Source: Spirodela intermedia
Lineage: Eukaryota > Streptophyta > Magnoliopsida > Alismatales > Araceae
Assembly: GCA_902729315.2 (NCBI GenBank)
Contig: LR746280.1
Span: 5,001 to 69,000 of the forward strand
DNA length: 64,000 nt
Direction: 5' to 3'
Position 1 is the stretch's first letter, and every line of letters starts with the position of its first letter. Both the position numbers and the translations under genes were made by a program. The notes under the pieces were generated by a model. That model did not search any database, had not been told where the DNA came from, and saw nothing but the letters and a program-made list of their open reading frames with translations. Of this stretch, positions 42,539 through 57,500 are shown one piece after another.

Positions 42539-45500
42539 ATGGCCGAGCTGCATCAGGGTTCTGCCGGCAACCCTTCCGGGGGACAAGTTGGTGACCATTC
42601 GCTGCCAAGGTACTCGTGGGATAGCGTGCTGCCAGGCCCTCCCAACCGAGACAACGGCGGCTGTGCAGACTGCAGCCCCGCCGGCCTCCTCGCGTACGGC
42701 GCCGGCAGCAGCGTGGTAGTAGCCGATCCCCGATCTATGCAGCTCATCTCCGTTCTTTCTGTGCCGGCACCAGTCCGGTCCGGCTCCTCCACTCCCTCGT
42801 CCTCCCTTGCGCCTTTCGTCACATCAGTGCGATGGGCGCCGCACCCCCTTCCCCGGGATCTCCTCATCATTGACGATCCCTCCACTTCCAACCTCCTCCT
42901 AGCAGTCGGAGACCGCCAGGGACGAATTGCCATCTGGGACTTCCGTTCCAGACGGGTTCTTCTGTGGCTCGAATTCGACCCCTCCTCGGATAGGGCCAGA
43001 CTCGGTATCCAGGACCTCTGTTGGGTGCGCTCCAGCTCTTGGATCGTGGCCTCCATTAGCGGACCATCGCTCATTGCTCTCTGGGACACTTCCTCCAGCC
43101 GGTGCATCTGGAAATATGACACTTCCCCCGAGATTCTCTCGTGTCTCCGCCGAGATCCGTTCGATGCCAGGCACTTCTGCGCCCTCAGCCTGAAGGGCTT
43201 CGTGCTCTCCGCCAAGGTTCTTGGTGGAGGAAGTGGGGAGGAAGTTGATGTTGCCATTAAGGAGTATCAGGTACCAGTCGACCTGGCGGAGGTTCAGAGA
43301 ATGGAGAGAGAGGCATCGTCCTCTGTGGCATCGAGTTCGTCAGCTCCTGCCTCCGCGATCTTTCCTCTTGCCCTGGCTAAGTTCTGCTTCTCGCCCCGGT
43401 GGCGGAACATCCTTCTGGTCACGTTCCCTAGAGAAATGATCGTGTTTGATACGCAGTATGGTGCCTCCCTATCCACTCACTCCCCCCCGCGTGGGTGCGG
43501 CAAGATCATGGACATCATGGCGGACCCTGATGAAGATCTCATCTACTGTGTGCACCGCGACGGGAAGCTGAGCCTGTGGAACCGGAAGCAGTAAGGACTG
43601 CCCCTTTTTCCTGTTGGCGCATTTTAATGGATTATTTACCGTCTTGAACAGCCATCATTCGGAGTTCCCGTTAAAAATTGTAGAGAAAAGAAAAAAATCT
43701 CACTGAATTCGTAATTTGTCAAGAATTTTTCCCCAGAGGAGCTTGTGACATCCAACTAGCCGTCCTTTCATGTTGTATATAAAGGGTTTCGGTTTTGAGA
43801 AGATCGAAATTCTTCTATTGCTCACTTATCATTTAACAGAGGACGACCTAGCTGTTTTTTTCTGCCATTGCTGAGGTTCGAGTGGACTGTTTATTTACTT
43901 TTTCTTCATCTCATGGCTTTCGAGATATCTTGATTATTCTTGGTGAACGCAGTTCGGAGTTTCATGAGGGGAAAGCTTGTTTGATGGGCATCAATTGCCC
44001 AGTTATGGTTTTGCCACTAGCCTTATGAATTCTTTGTTAGTATTTTTTCGGAATCGTAGCTGTGAGGCGGCATATTTTTGTTAATAATTTTATTAGCTGA
44101 TATCAAAATGGCTTCATCAAGTGTAGGTAAACTGTAGAAAATTTATCAGTCAGCCCATGAAGGCTTGAGAGGATAGGGCTTTGGTTATCATTTGGAAACT
44201 TAGAAAAGCCTACAGTAGGAAATGTAATAAAAAAAAATTCTCGTATTCCAGAAGATGAGAGTTTGAGGGAAGATAGATTGAGAGGATCCAGTAGTGTGCC
44301 ATCAGTGCTAAACAAGGCTTGCCATCTTTTTCTGTTATTGTCGAGGTGAACTTCTCTTTTCTCTTGTGTTTAAATTGTTGGAGTTCACAGCCGAATGTGT
44401 CAGAAGGCAGAGGGATGAGGGACGCGAGATGAGGGTAGATCAGATTGTTCCAAACATACAAATAGTCCTCTTTTTTTGTCACCTAGAGTGGGCTCATGTT
44501 ACTATTCTCGTCTGTGGAAGAAAGGGACTGAGCATCACTGGTTTGATCTACAGCTTCTTGGAGAAGTCACCCGATTACTGAATAATCCAAAGAGCTTATT
44601 TTGAATCTAAACATAGATTAGTGAAGTTAAAACAACTGCCTTGGTCCTGGGACACAAGTTGGGAAGTCTTCCTGTTTCTTCGGTTGCTGCTATCCATATG
44701 ATACTATATTTCACAGGGATTGATTCAAACTACGACAAAAAGTTAAAGGTTAATCAATAGGATTGAAACGTAGACTTATTCATGCAGAGATTAACTACTT
44801 CTTTGTAAGGGATCTTTTTCAAGTATTCTTATGTATTATTCTTCATGCATGAGATCCCAAAGATTGTTCCAAAGGTATAAAAGGTTGTTCAAAGGATTTT
44901 TTTTTAAAATTGTTGTAATTGATGCAAAGGATGTTGTGATATCAATGAGGAGAAGTGTAGAAATCAATAAAGAATGGAGGCCTTTGTGTAATTAAGTTAA
45001 GGAATTTCAATCCCACATCGCTTACAATGTTGTTGTTGAAACTAAGAATTGAAAAAGGGTGTTTTGCTAAAAGATCAACATGAGTACCAATGAATGAGAA
45101 GACTTAAGGCCTTACCCTTTGCCTTCAGTACTAGCGTTTCTAGTGTAGAGAGACGTTTGACAAGCTCAAGATGCAGAAATGGCTGACAGTGAACATTTTC
45201 AGGGAATTATCAAAGGTTATTATTTTGGAAATATAAATAGTGTGGGATCCTATTGATCTTGCAATAGTAGTGGCCGAGATTTTTTATTGATTGCGTAGAT
45301 GAGATTAGTTCCCGAGTCTCAGAAAGAAGCTTCTCAATATTGAGGTTCGGTAGCTTCTATATCACCATGATCTACTTTAATAATGGCAGAGGAGATAGAT
45401 AGATATCTGGAAATAGTAATTTAGGCACATGCCATAGGTTCACAATTTGGTCAACCTACCTCGTTAGTTAAGATGGAATAAAACATGAGTTGACGCAGGT

Positions 45501-48500
45501 TTCCAAGGTCCTCTACCACCTCAAAAAGAAGTTTTTGCTAAGGAGAATCTCACACAGCTCTCCATGTGGGATGCCCTAGCTTGTCGTTTAAATTTCATTA
45601 GCACATCATGCCTGTCGTTTAAATTTCATTAACACATCATGCTGCTTTTTTTACGGGGAACACATTTCTTTATGATCGGAAATCTAATAAAAACTCTCCT
45701 GCGTGTCACATACTAGCTGGCACTATGGAGGAGATAAGGAGAGGGTGAGAGTCAAAGTGGACTGTTCAACTATCTATTTCAATAAAGCAGAAATAATTGG
45801 TATTAGTAACAAGAAGAGAAAATTCACAGTATTTCCTCAAGATTCAGTTGGTAGCATGTTTTTCTAGCAGATATTTTACTCTTCCTTTATTACAAGGAAG
45901 AGCTAGACTGTATCAATTAAATGAAAATTTGCGGAAATCGTATAAAATATTTGAAGGGTCGAAACTGAGCCTCTTTCAGCAGGAGGTAGAAAACTTTATC
46001 TGAAATAATGATGGACCACTACATAATGTTTATAACTAGTTTTGATGAAGCTGGTGTTGAAAAATATGGTAATCTAGGAGAAATAATTCACCATTGTGTA
46101 ACATGTTTCTTTCTCTATCCAAAGAATGAAAGTTCCACAACTTAAGTGATGTTCCTGTGCAGAGAAATATGGAAACCATATCTTGAACCAGGAGCATAAA
46201 AAACGATATACTTGTTTAAGCTATTGAATGTAATGTGAAAAAGAATATGTCAAGTTGTCGAAATATATGATGACACGTAGACAGAAACCGAGGTCTTTCA
46301 GAATTTCACGGCATGTCCACGGCCTAAGGACATTAATTTGTATAATATTATTACAACAGTTGTGCTGGTGACCTAGGACTTCATTGCTTAGGTGATGATG
46401 AGGTCCCTGGGTAATGTAATGAGTTATCTTCACATGTTCCTATGTCTATATCACAATGCCATTTTTGTTTTCCGATTGCATTCATAGAGTGGTATTTACA
46501 AATGACTGTTGTAGAAAATTAGAAGATAACTAATAAGAAATCTCCTTAACGGTTTAATGGATATCTTGCTTGAATTCTGGGTTAGAGTTGAGTTATAGTG
46601 AATATCTCTAATAAAAATCTGGAAACTAGTGTTGTCTAATAAGTTGGATTGACTTTTCAGTTATAATCTTAATCACATTTTGCGTTAGGTTACATAATGT
46701 ATTCATTGGAGGGGCTTTGAATGTATCAATGTATTTAATACGCTCTCGACTTGCTTCCATGAGGGATTATCATTTTTTCTGGCATTTAGTTGTGTCCCTT
46801 TGTTCTCTGCCCCCACCCATATTCCTCACAGATGTTTTTTTTAATCTGGGAATCATTGTAAAATTTGTGAGTTAGTTTGTAACTTTGTGCAAAATTATAT
46901 TATTGTGTGCATAGTGGTGGTGCTCATTGTGCCTTTTCTCAGTGATGGACAGGTTCATGTGTTGTGTACAGTGGAAGATTTAATGCCTACAATTGGGACC
47001 CCAGTTCCATCTCCTAGTGTCCTTGCTGTAATCCTCTGCCAATCTGAATCCACCATTCAAAATGTTGGTTACCTTTCTCTCAATTTACCTAGCAGCTCGT
47101 CATTAACTTCTATGACTAATGAAAGACCCTTGGATTTTCGCCAAAAATCCACATTCACTTCCAAGAAATGCTTGCTATCTATTACTGATGATGGGAAAAT
47201 ATGGAATTGGCTCCTAGTTTCTGAATTGGCAAGAAATGGTGAGGATACTGGGCCAAATATGATCTTGCCTTGTGACAACATTGGAGATAACGTTCACAGA
47301 ATCCAGTGCGGGCCAAGAGATACTTCTAATTGCATACAAGGGTCCAATGAGGGTGAACAACAGGAGCTGGAGAAAAGCATTATCTCACAGATGGCTGGCT
47401 CATGTCCCAGTGAGAAACTTCTTGTCAAGGTTGGAAACTAGCTTATCGAGCTTTGTCTCTCTCCTAGGCTAATCGCTAGATGTGGCATATACTTTCCTGT
47501 GGTGTGTATTCTTGATTCTTGATTCTTGATTCTTGTGTAGGTTAATTTTCTGTCTACTAGGCTTTGGCACTTTCTTCAATAGATAGTCGCAAGTGGTAAA
47601 AAAGAAGTTACAAGTGTCTGCAACAAAATATTATAAAACCACCAGAACATCTTAATTTTTTTAGTTAAAGTGACAAGATGTAGATTTAACTACGCAGCCC
47701 ACTCTCCCCAAAGTGACAGAGCCATCTCAGTGCTCCTTTTACAGTTTCCATTCCGTGTCAGTACGTGCATAATTGTTCATTTTCTATTATACCAGAACGC
47801 CATTTGTCATCAACATATGATGAATTAGATATATGCGTCTTGTGAGTATGGATGGAAACCCCAGATTCAACTTTGAATTCATGTTTTCTGCCACATTCTA
47901 TATAGTATTTCGGGATGCAAGACAGTGTAAGGAAAGATAGGGTTTCCCTGCTATCTAAGGCATCTCCAACTACGAAAATGTTCCCAAGTATCATTATTCA
48001 CTAGAACAGCACAATTAGCATAGGTGATACATCAATGTCCATTTACGTTTGGCTTCTCCAGCGGCTGTAAAGAACTATCTCGCCTAACCCAGCCGCAGGC
48101 CTTCTCTAAATTCAACTTGAGGACAAAATCTCTCCGATGCAAACATTTGTAACCTACAAAAATACTTTTTTGACCTTGCTAACTCTAGATGAAGGAAATT
48201 TACTTCCAGAGATCATCTCTGGTACATCTAACAAACATTTTTTCTTCGACTTTATTTTTTCTTGCTTGTTGAAGATTTCCTTTCGTATCGTTTACCATTG
48301 AAGTTGAGAATGCTTATGGTTTTTCCTTTCAGATCAGTATGATTGGCCAACTTCATCTCTTGTCATCAACAGTGACTACTCTAGCTGTCCCTTCTCCATC
48401 TTTAACTGCTACTTTGTCTTGTAAGCCTTGTTCTGCCAATATTCATTTTCGTTTTTGAATTTACATTTGACGTTTTGTGAATTAAAAATGGTGGTGTATA

Positions 48501-51500
48501 TTTTAAGCTAATCTGATATGCATCTTTCAAGGTGGGGGCAATAGTCCAGCAGCAGCTGTTCCACTTGTTGCCTTGGGGACCCAGAGTGGGAATATCGATA
48601 TCATTGATGTTTATGCGAATGCAGTGGCTGCGAGCTTTTCTGTTCATAGTAGCGTAATCAGAGGATTAAGATGGCTCGGCAATACTCGGCTTGTGTCATT
48701 TTCGTACATTCAAGTATGTGAGACTCATTGATAGGGTTTGTTTCTATCAGCGAAAACTTGTCTTTGGATTATTATGATCCTCGCCTCTTTCAAACATAGT
48801 CGAAACATTTGCAGTCATATCTTAATATTTTTACTAGTTGCACATTTCAATATTGAAAATCTTATGAAGCTTGTCTATGCCAAATTTCTTTGGATTTATG
48901 GCATTACTGTAATACGAGCCCCGGACTTTGGAAAGCAACACTTGCAATAATCAAGATAAAGTGTACTCTATGAGTGGCTGATACCCGTGACGTAATAATT
49001 CTTGAGGCTAACTTTACAGAAGCACCTTGCTAGGGTGGTGATCATACTTATTTTTCCAATTTTTTTTTGTTTCTTCTCCTATTATTCTAGCACTGAGGAA
49101 TCTATCTCTTTCCCTAGATCAGTTTCCTTTTTATATCTCTGTTGCCAAGGATTCGATCTCTTTCTCTAGTTTTGTGCTTTTTTTGTTTATTGTCCCTTAT
49201 AGGGAGTTCGTATGATACAGAACCCGAGTTTTTAGATGGTCTTTTTGACTGGTTCATTCTTTACGTCAAGTTCACAATAGGTTACTTTATTGCAATGAGT
49301 GACTCTTTGTTATCTGTCTGGATTTCAAAAATATGGATCTAAAATTGGAAATTAGGTCTTGTGTCAGCTATGTCAAAATCCGCAAGAGCATTTTAAGCTC
49401 ACTTCGATTGGGAGGAAATCAATGATTACTTACAGAGATATGCAACCTTCTTAACTGCAGGAGAATGACTATCTGATTGTTTATACTTTCTTTAAGTAAT
49501 TTTCTTTATATTAGCAATACTCAGCTTGTAACAGTTCTTAAGAATTTCAATGACATTCCTTCATCGTTCTGTGTAATCGAGTCTAATAATCTTTTACTTC
49601 ATTTAGGCCAATGACAAAGGAGGTGGGTTTACAAATAAGCTTGTCGTGACTTGTGTTAGAACTGGCCTCAATCGCCCTTTCCGTGTCCTACAAAAGCCAG
49701 AACGTGCCCCAGTTAGAGCTCTGAGGGCTTCTTCATCCGGAAGGTGATTTCTTTTATCTCATGTTTTCCTCAGTTTTGTGTAGTGTTCAGATGATTATTT
49801 CTACTTTTATCTTGAACGATGGGGTGTTCTCTTGCAACGCTTGTAAGACTACACTTTTCTAAGCCATCAAACATTAGCAAGTTATAGTTACGGCGGGTCC
49901 TAACCTTGATTTTTTTTTTTATGATTGGGCCCCAGATTGAGCTGCATTTCACTTAGATAGTTTGGTTATCATGCGTCCTGAGTTTTAAGCATGTGCCAAT
50001 TTTCCTATCACAAATAACTGGTTAGTGTGGCCTGAAAACTCTAACAACCTTGTGCTCCTTGTCATTTGTTCGTGTAGTTTGGAAACTCTAAAACGTTTCC
50101 TCTTCATTAAAGTGCGGGATTTTCTGCTGTGCGCCATATTTCTTGTTTCTTCCATATTCAAGACCACATTTCGGCCACCATGTGCGGTTGTCATCCCCTT
50201 AATACATCCGGGTGTTCATCAAATATTTATCCAACGTTCAGTTACGGTGTGCAATGATGCAATGAGTCATCATTTTTGATGATGCTCTACCTGTTTTGTG
50301 AAAGCATCTCAAAGATGCAATGAGTCATCATTGTTACGGTTATATCTGATAAGAAATATCCTCCTTTTCTTGTCGAGAATGGAGATCCTACGCATGTAGA
50401 TTGCACAGAAACAACTATAAAAAGGAAAACAGAATCGTCGGCAGAAATGTCAATTTTACTATGTTCGAAGAGGAAATCAGTATTTGCATCAATGCTTTAA
50501 GTTTGTTTCAGGTTTTTACAGTTTGGCTTCTTTGAATTTCAGGTATCTTCTTATTCTGTTTCGTGATGCTCCAGTTGAGGTGTGGATGATGACAAAAAAT
50601 CCGATAATGGTAAAACGCCCGGTCTGTCTAACCTGGTTCTTTGTGTAACCTGTGGTCATTAATGTTTTATAGGAAATTTGTTATTGTCGTCACGCTCCCA
50701 TTGTCACCTTAGTGACGTATTAATGAAGATAATAATATACATTTCTCAGTATCATGTTGATATAGATGACGAAGGTGAACTACATTTTCACTATTTCTTT
50801 ATCTTAGTTGATTACCTTGAAAAGGAGGCATAACATATTATAAGATGACGAGCAGCTAACTAGATTCTTCACCCTGTTTTATTTATTGCTCTAGTACGTG
50901 GAAATGATACAATTTTCATTTATCGGTTGGGCTTTACCTTTTCTTTTATCTTGCTAAAAGTTTCAGGCGTAGAAACATTGAAATTTGCATATTGTATCAT
51001 TCCCAAAGGGTTTATTTGAATATATATGCTCTTGCAGCTTAGATCGTTAGCTCTACCTTTTACAGTAATGGAATGGACACTTCCAAGTGCACCTCGTCCT
51101 AGTCAGAATGGAACTTCTATGCATACCGCATCTTTCTCAGGAGATCAGCTGTCGGTTGCAGATACAGTGCAGAACGCATCTGCTTTAAAAAGTATTGAGG
51201 GCACAGTTTATTCATGCTGATTAATAATTTATGGTACATTTTTTGTGTTTCAACCTGATTCTTCATGTGTTCCTCTGATGTATGCCCATTGACTGTTATG
51301 TTTATAGAAGGAACAACCTCTTCTCCCACAGATGACACATCTGAAAGTTTCGCATTCGCACTGGCAAATGGAGCTCTCGGTGTGTTTGAGGTTCACGGGA
51401 GAAGAATACATGATTTCAGGTATTTATTTCTCCTTCTTACTTTGAACTGCAGTATTTTGTTGATATTGTTCATTGGTCTGTTCTAGAATTTGTTTACTTG

Positions 51501-54500
51501 TTTCGCATTTCTTTCTCAGATTTGGTTGTACCTTGTAGCCATTCACGGCAAAGATAAATAAAAGGATTCATAAGTATGCATTTAGAACTCAACCTGTACA
51601 AGCACATATGTCGGTAGTAGTCTACACAACTATGATGTATAATGGTAGTTCCTGACATGATAGGGCCTATTTATCCCATATTTTCATGCTTTCACACTTG
51701 AATAAGCAATTGCTTCACTTATTATAATCCCTCAAAGGATTGCATGGAGGATGAACCGCCATGCTTTGCAGTTGTCTACGAATTTTCGACCTTCTGAGCA
51801 CCAAATGCCATCCTCAACCTCTCCATAACTCCTTCAATAGTACCGTAAGATACCAACTTATCATTGTGTAGAATAGTTTCTGTCAGGGATGCCATTTAAA
51901 AAACTCCAAGGAAAAGGTGATCGCGTCATTCTTTTCATACAGCTCTGAAGAAGTGTTTATCTCGTTAAAACGATTAACTGTTTTGCCACAGGTGAGAAGA
52001 TGTTATTGTTATATTCTTTGCAGGGGGATGTTCAATTATCATGCAGATGACAATCTCCTGATTTGATGTGCCCCATGGTGTCCGGTTCCTAGATTAGGTT
52101 TTTTTTCCTTTTTTTGTATTTCCATCAATCTTTCATAGTGTCTGATTCCTTGGTCAGCTTGGTGTCTTGACTTTCAGTGTCATTGAACGTTCTGCTGGTA
52201 GGCCAAGAATTTCTTTCGGTTCTCTAATCCCGTCCACCACGATTTTCTTTTCAAGTATTGGGCACTATAACCCTTCGAGTGAACTGTGGCCAAGAAATTT
52301 GTTGTTGCAATGAAAGTGGTCCCTGTTATACAGAAGATTGAGGTTGCTCAAGTGGGTCTAAGATCCCACACACAAGTCTTCCAAAGTGGCCATTTGCTTC
52401 ACGGAGAAAAATCATTCTCGAGTCCCTTTTCAACTTGTAAACATGCATGAATCCTATCTTATGAAGTCAAGAAGGCGAATTCAATTTTCAGCAATTAATA
52501 TTCTTAAACATTTTTCATCTAGCTCCTTCTTTGAGCAACTTAGGTCAGTCGTATTTGACCTCTTGCCTGGTGACCCGAGTCTGTTGGTTCTCATAATACG
52601 TCAGACATATGCAGATTACTATGATGGGTGTGAAATAGACCAAATTAATAGGATCATCTCACATTGATGTTCCACATTGATCTTGTTGAAAGTGGCATAG
52701 AATATTTTTCCGATTAGTGACCAGTAAACCACGATGTTTGCCCTCCATCGACCTTTCTTGCCACACGGCCGAAGGAAACACCTGCGAAGTCAATAAGCAT
52801 GGCCATATGAACTCTATAACAGGAGGTCGTTAGTCAAATTGATATGCACGTGTCAATTGGTCCGTGAGTCTGGTAACTTTGTTTGAAAATGTGCGTGGCT
52901 AGCTGTTGTCGAGGTTCGGCACTGTTCTTCTTATGTCTGGCATTCACATAATTATTGATTTGCGGATTACAGATTAGAAACTTCATGGTCTATATTTTTA
53001 TCTAGCATTGGACTTTGCATCTTCCTTGACATTGACTTCTATTTTTTCGCTTGATCATTGTCTATGTTGTAGACCAAAGTGGCCTTCATCATCATTTGTT
53101 TCAACAGATGGACTGGTCACTGCAATGGCATATCGCCTTCCACATGTAGTAAGTTCAAGATCACCAATTGGCTCTTTTCAGTGGATAGTTTTTCTCAAAG
53201 TTTTTTGGGTGTTTCTCCTTTATTGTGTGTCGTCTGCAGGTTATGGGAGACAGATCTGGCAACATTCGTTGGTGGGACGTAACAACTGGTCTCTCATCAT
53301 CATTTAACACTTATAGAGAAGGAATAAGAAGAATAAAGTTCTCACCTGTTGTCACTGGGGATCGTAGCAGAGGACGAGTAGCTGTGCTGTTCAACGACAA
53401 CACATTCTCAGTATATGACCTGGTCAGTATAAAGCGGAAGGGAAAGCTTATAAATATAAAATCATTGATGCGTTCTGATCCATCATTTAAATTATTGTTT
53501 CTGAAGATCCACCTGATGCTACTGAGGTTGTCTAGAAAACACTGATTTCGAGTTTTTGGGGCGCAATTATGTGCTGTTGGAATTTTCAATCACCTCTTGT
53601 TAAATTCTTTCAATGCAGCTGTAATTATATCACATGCCATATGCAGGCTGTCTTCTTTTATTGATCTTGAGTCTTTTCTTAATATTCTAATGTGCAGGAT
53701 ACACAGGATCCATTGGCCAATGCCCTGTTACAGCCTCAGTTCCCGGGCACCCTTGTTCTGGAACTTGATTGGTTGCCGACACGAACCCACAAAAATGAAC
53801 CATTCGTTTTATGCATTACTGGGGCTGACAGTAGTTTTCGTCTTATTGAAGTCAATATGTACGCTTACCTTTTAATTTTAAGTTTTTTTGCGTTATTTAT
53901 AAGCATGTAGCTTGGAGAAGTTCAATGATGGACCTCTAACAAATGCATTCTATCCATTTATTAGTTTTCTCTCTTCATTCCAACAATGAGAAATTTTTCT
54001 TTCTGACCAATGATGAGAGCTTTCTATTGACAGAAATTTATATCACGCTGGAATCATATATATATCTTATGGACGAAATTATTTTGATCATTGTTTTTCT
54101 CTGTGATATTTGACATAATTTAGATGTCCTTCAAAGTTTTGTTTAACACCAGGTTCTCTCATCTAGTTAACCAGTTGAGGACCAATGCACCTTTCCATTG
54201 AAAAGTTAACTGTGTACAAGCTGATCCTGGATATGGATGTTCACTGCTCGGTGTGCTTTCGTGCGCTTCTTTGTGATCATTTTGGTGTCTGGAATATGAA
54301 TGGTTTGACCTAGAAAACTGGGTCTTTCTAAAGCTTTAAAATATTAGGTCAAATTTCAAGGCATGACAATTAATGGAATTAATGGAGAATTTCAAGAATA
54401 CGTGTGGATAGTACTTTTCGATTCGAATAGTACTTAAGTTAATGAGATGTTATATTTGTTGATGGGATGTCTCTAGTATATTCCGAGTTATGTGACTGTG

Positions 54501-57500
54501 TCTAGAACCTTCCAAGGTCTGTTATAAATAACAGACCCCACTCTCTTTGAAATGTAATTTTGGTGTGTTCATTTTGAATAAGAGAATACTTTTCTCTATG
54601 GGCTCTGGCGTCACTATTCAACGCACCAAACCTGATTTTATCTCCAACAATATTTTATAAGTGCAGGCATGAGGATTGAATTGTCATGAAAAAACACGTG
54701 AATCTGTCATTTTGGGTTGCTCGTGTTACTAGTAGAACCACACAATGTTGGGGTAGACATCACTGGTGTACATCGGTCTTTTGAGAGACCTGAGGATACA
54801 TAAATTAGTTTTCCTTTTCCTTTTGCTCTCTAATGAATACGTAGTATTTTCCCCTTCAAGAGAAGGCATCTTCATCTTCCTATCACTGATGTCTTTCCTT
54901 TTGTTGCCTTTTTTCTCCCTCTCTCACTCGACTCCTTGAATTCTTTGGAGGACGACAGTACACAATAGCTGAATTGCGTGGGTTCAGACAAATATTGGGA
55001 CTTGGTTCTAATATATGATGCAAACCCTACAAGGATAAACAGTCGGGAAAAATCTCTTCTCCTGATCGAATCATAGAAAATTCTCTAGTTATATACGTTA
55101 ACCCTGGCCACAAAAGTTGGAACCTGACAAACTAGGAAACTGCCCGACTTGGAAAGTGGCCAACAGAAACTATCTCCTAATTACACGTTTTTCCCACACA
55201 TCCTACCAGTCAATCCTTAGAGAATTACAGATAAGTCTGGCTTCTTTGTGTTTTGCCTATTATTTTGAAAATAGTAGTAACATGGTCGCAAAAACTGCTC
55301 AAAACGTGCCTTGACAATAATCTTTTAACGGCTTAACTTTATGTTTATCAGACTTAAGCTTCTGATTCTTTCAACCCTCACCCAAAAACGTTTGAATTTC
55401 TACCACTTGGTGAACTAGGTTTAAATTTGAAGTGTTACGGTGAGGACATCAGAATTCTACTACAGAATATATGAATTTTTAGCTAGTCTATGCATTTCTT
55501 TTTCTATTTTTGTATTCATTTGAGCTTCTATTAAAACATAGAATGGTGGGTAACGAACATATCACAGACTCTAACGGTATTCGTTCGAATATCTAGTAGT
55601 TACTTTTCCTTATTCTGTTTTGAAGAAATTATGCAAGGACAAAGATGCGACCCCAGCCGAAAGTTCTCAAGGAGAGATTTCGACCTGTACCTTTATCTCT
55701 ACCTATACTATTTCCTACGCCACACGCCCTGGTAATTTGGTTCGCTTTTCATTACATGCATGTATTCGAAACTATGCATTGGTCATACTATTGTTCTGCT
55801 ACAATGAGTATAAATGTTTATCAATTTATTTTTGCAAGGGTGGAATCTTTCAGCAACTTGTCATTGCCAATTTTGATGGATAGTATAACTTGTCATTGTA
55901 ACCAAGCTTTCTAACATATTCGGTTTTCTACCTTCCACTGCAGGCATTGCGAATGATCCTGCAGTTAGGTGTAAAACCATCTTGGTTCAATTCATACAGT
56001 CCAAGTAGAGATGCCGGAGATCTTCGCAGTTATATGATTGAGTCGACTCTTCCAGCGGTTGGTGACCCTGTAGTGCCGGAATTACTTCTGAAAATCTTAG
56101 AACCCTACCGTGTAGAAGGTATATCATCTGTGTTGCGTATTAGTTGGTGTTTCTTAATCATTTTTTCTGCTCCATGGATTTTGATGAATTATTCATAAAC
56201 GCTTATTTAATTTTCTTATGAATTGAAGGTTGTCTACTTGACACTGAGAGAGCTAGATTGTATGCATCTATAGTAAATAAGAGCTCTGCAACTAGGTTTG
56301 CCTTTGCTGCTGCAATGTTTGGCGAGTTTTCAGAAGCACTTTTCTGGTTACAGCTTCCTAAAGCTCTTTACTACTTAATCAATAAATCATCACGAAACTC
56401 TGCTCATCAAAGTTCTTCAGCAACAGCAATCTCGGGTGCTGAAACGTTTTCTACTTCGAACCAGAAAACATCCACAGAGAAGCCAGATTTAGGCAGCAGG
56501 ATGAATGTTGAAAAGGTGATCTTACTAAAGTTCACAATGGCTGTTAACTATCTTCATATACTCGTGAAACTTTCACAGAAAGAGTTTTTGATCCTAATAT
56601 CTTTTTATTTATTGTTTCCGTATTAAATCGTTGGTCCTTTTATTTTGTGTTTCACGTTGATCTCCATCTACTGTTTTTGCTCATTGAGGATGTATTTGTT
56701 AACAGAAATATGGGCCGCTTACTTTAATGGCTTTTGAGAGAGATGAATTATGGTCAAGTGCGAAAGAACGGATTCCTTGGCATGACAGATTAGATGGAGA
56801 AGATGCAATACAAAATCGTGTTCATGAGTAAGAAATTCCTCGCAACAGTTCTAGCATATGTTATGGTTGTAATGTCAGTTTTTAGCCTTGCAATGCAGTG
56901 AATTTATGGTGTAATCAATAGGTTGGCGAATGACGAATTCCCCGAAAAAGCTAGTTGGCAATAGAGTAGTTTAATATACCAAATGGAGAAATGTGCCCAT
57001 AAAATAAAGGAAAAACTGAATGAGAGATTTGCAACAAAAAAAACAGGTAAGAAAAGCTGTTTATTGGATTAAACTGCCTCCGTGAGTAATCATACTAAGA
57101 ATAAAAATATCAAGAATGCTGTAGCTTAAGCAACATCCATGATCCCTTGGACTTTGTAAAGACTACTACGTCATCAGTTCAGTTATTCTGAATATTTTTC
57201 ATTTACGTTGTTTGTGTTTTCATTCCACCGTTCTGTCATCAGTTCTTTCACACGGATCTTTCACACGGTAATACAGCGCGTCCTTTTGCTGATGATGCTG
57301 TCTTTCTATTTTTGCAATGAAACGATCTCAGCTGCAGTTTGCTAGTTTCACCTCCACGTATGTATAAAACCATATAAATATGGTTGTAACATGCTGATAT
57401 AAAGGCTGTGAATGGATTGATGATGTCAATACCGTAAAAGGCTCCACTGTGCTATAAATTTTACATTTATGATTTCTCAACTGATAATTACTTGGCATTC

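Noticed and set aside
42553-43257. 234-codon antisense frame over WDR11 exon 1
   Set aside because: Shadow of a GC-rich coding exon; no homology on the antisense strand.
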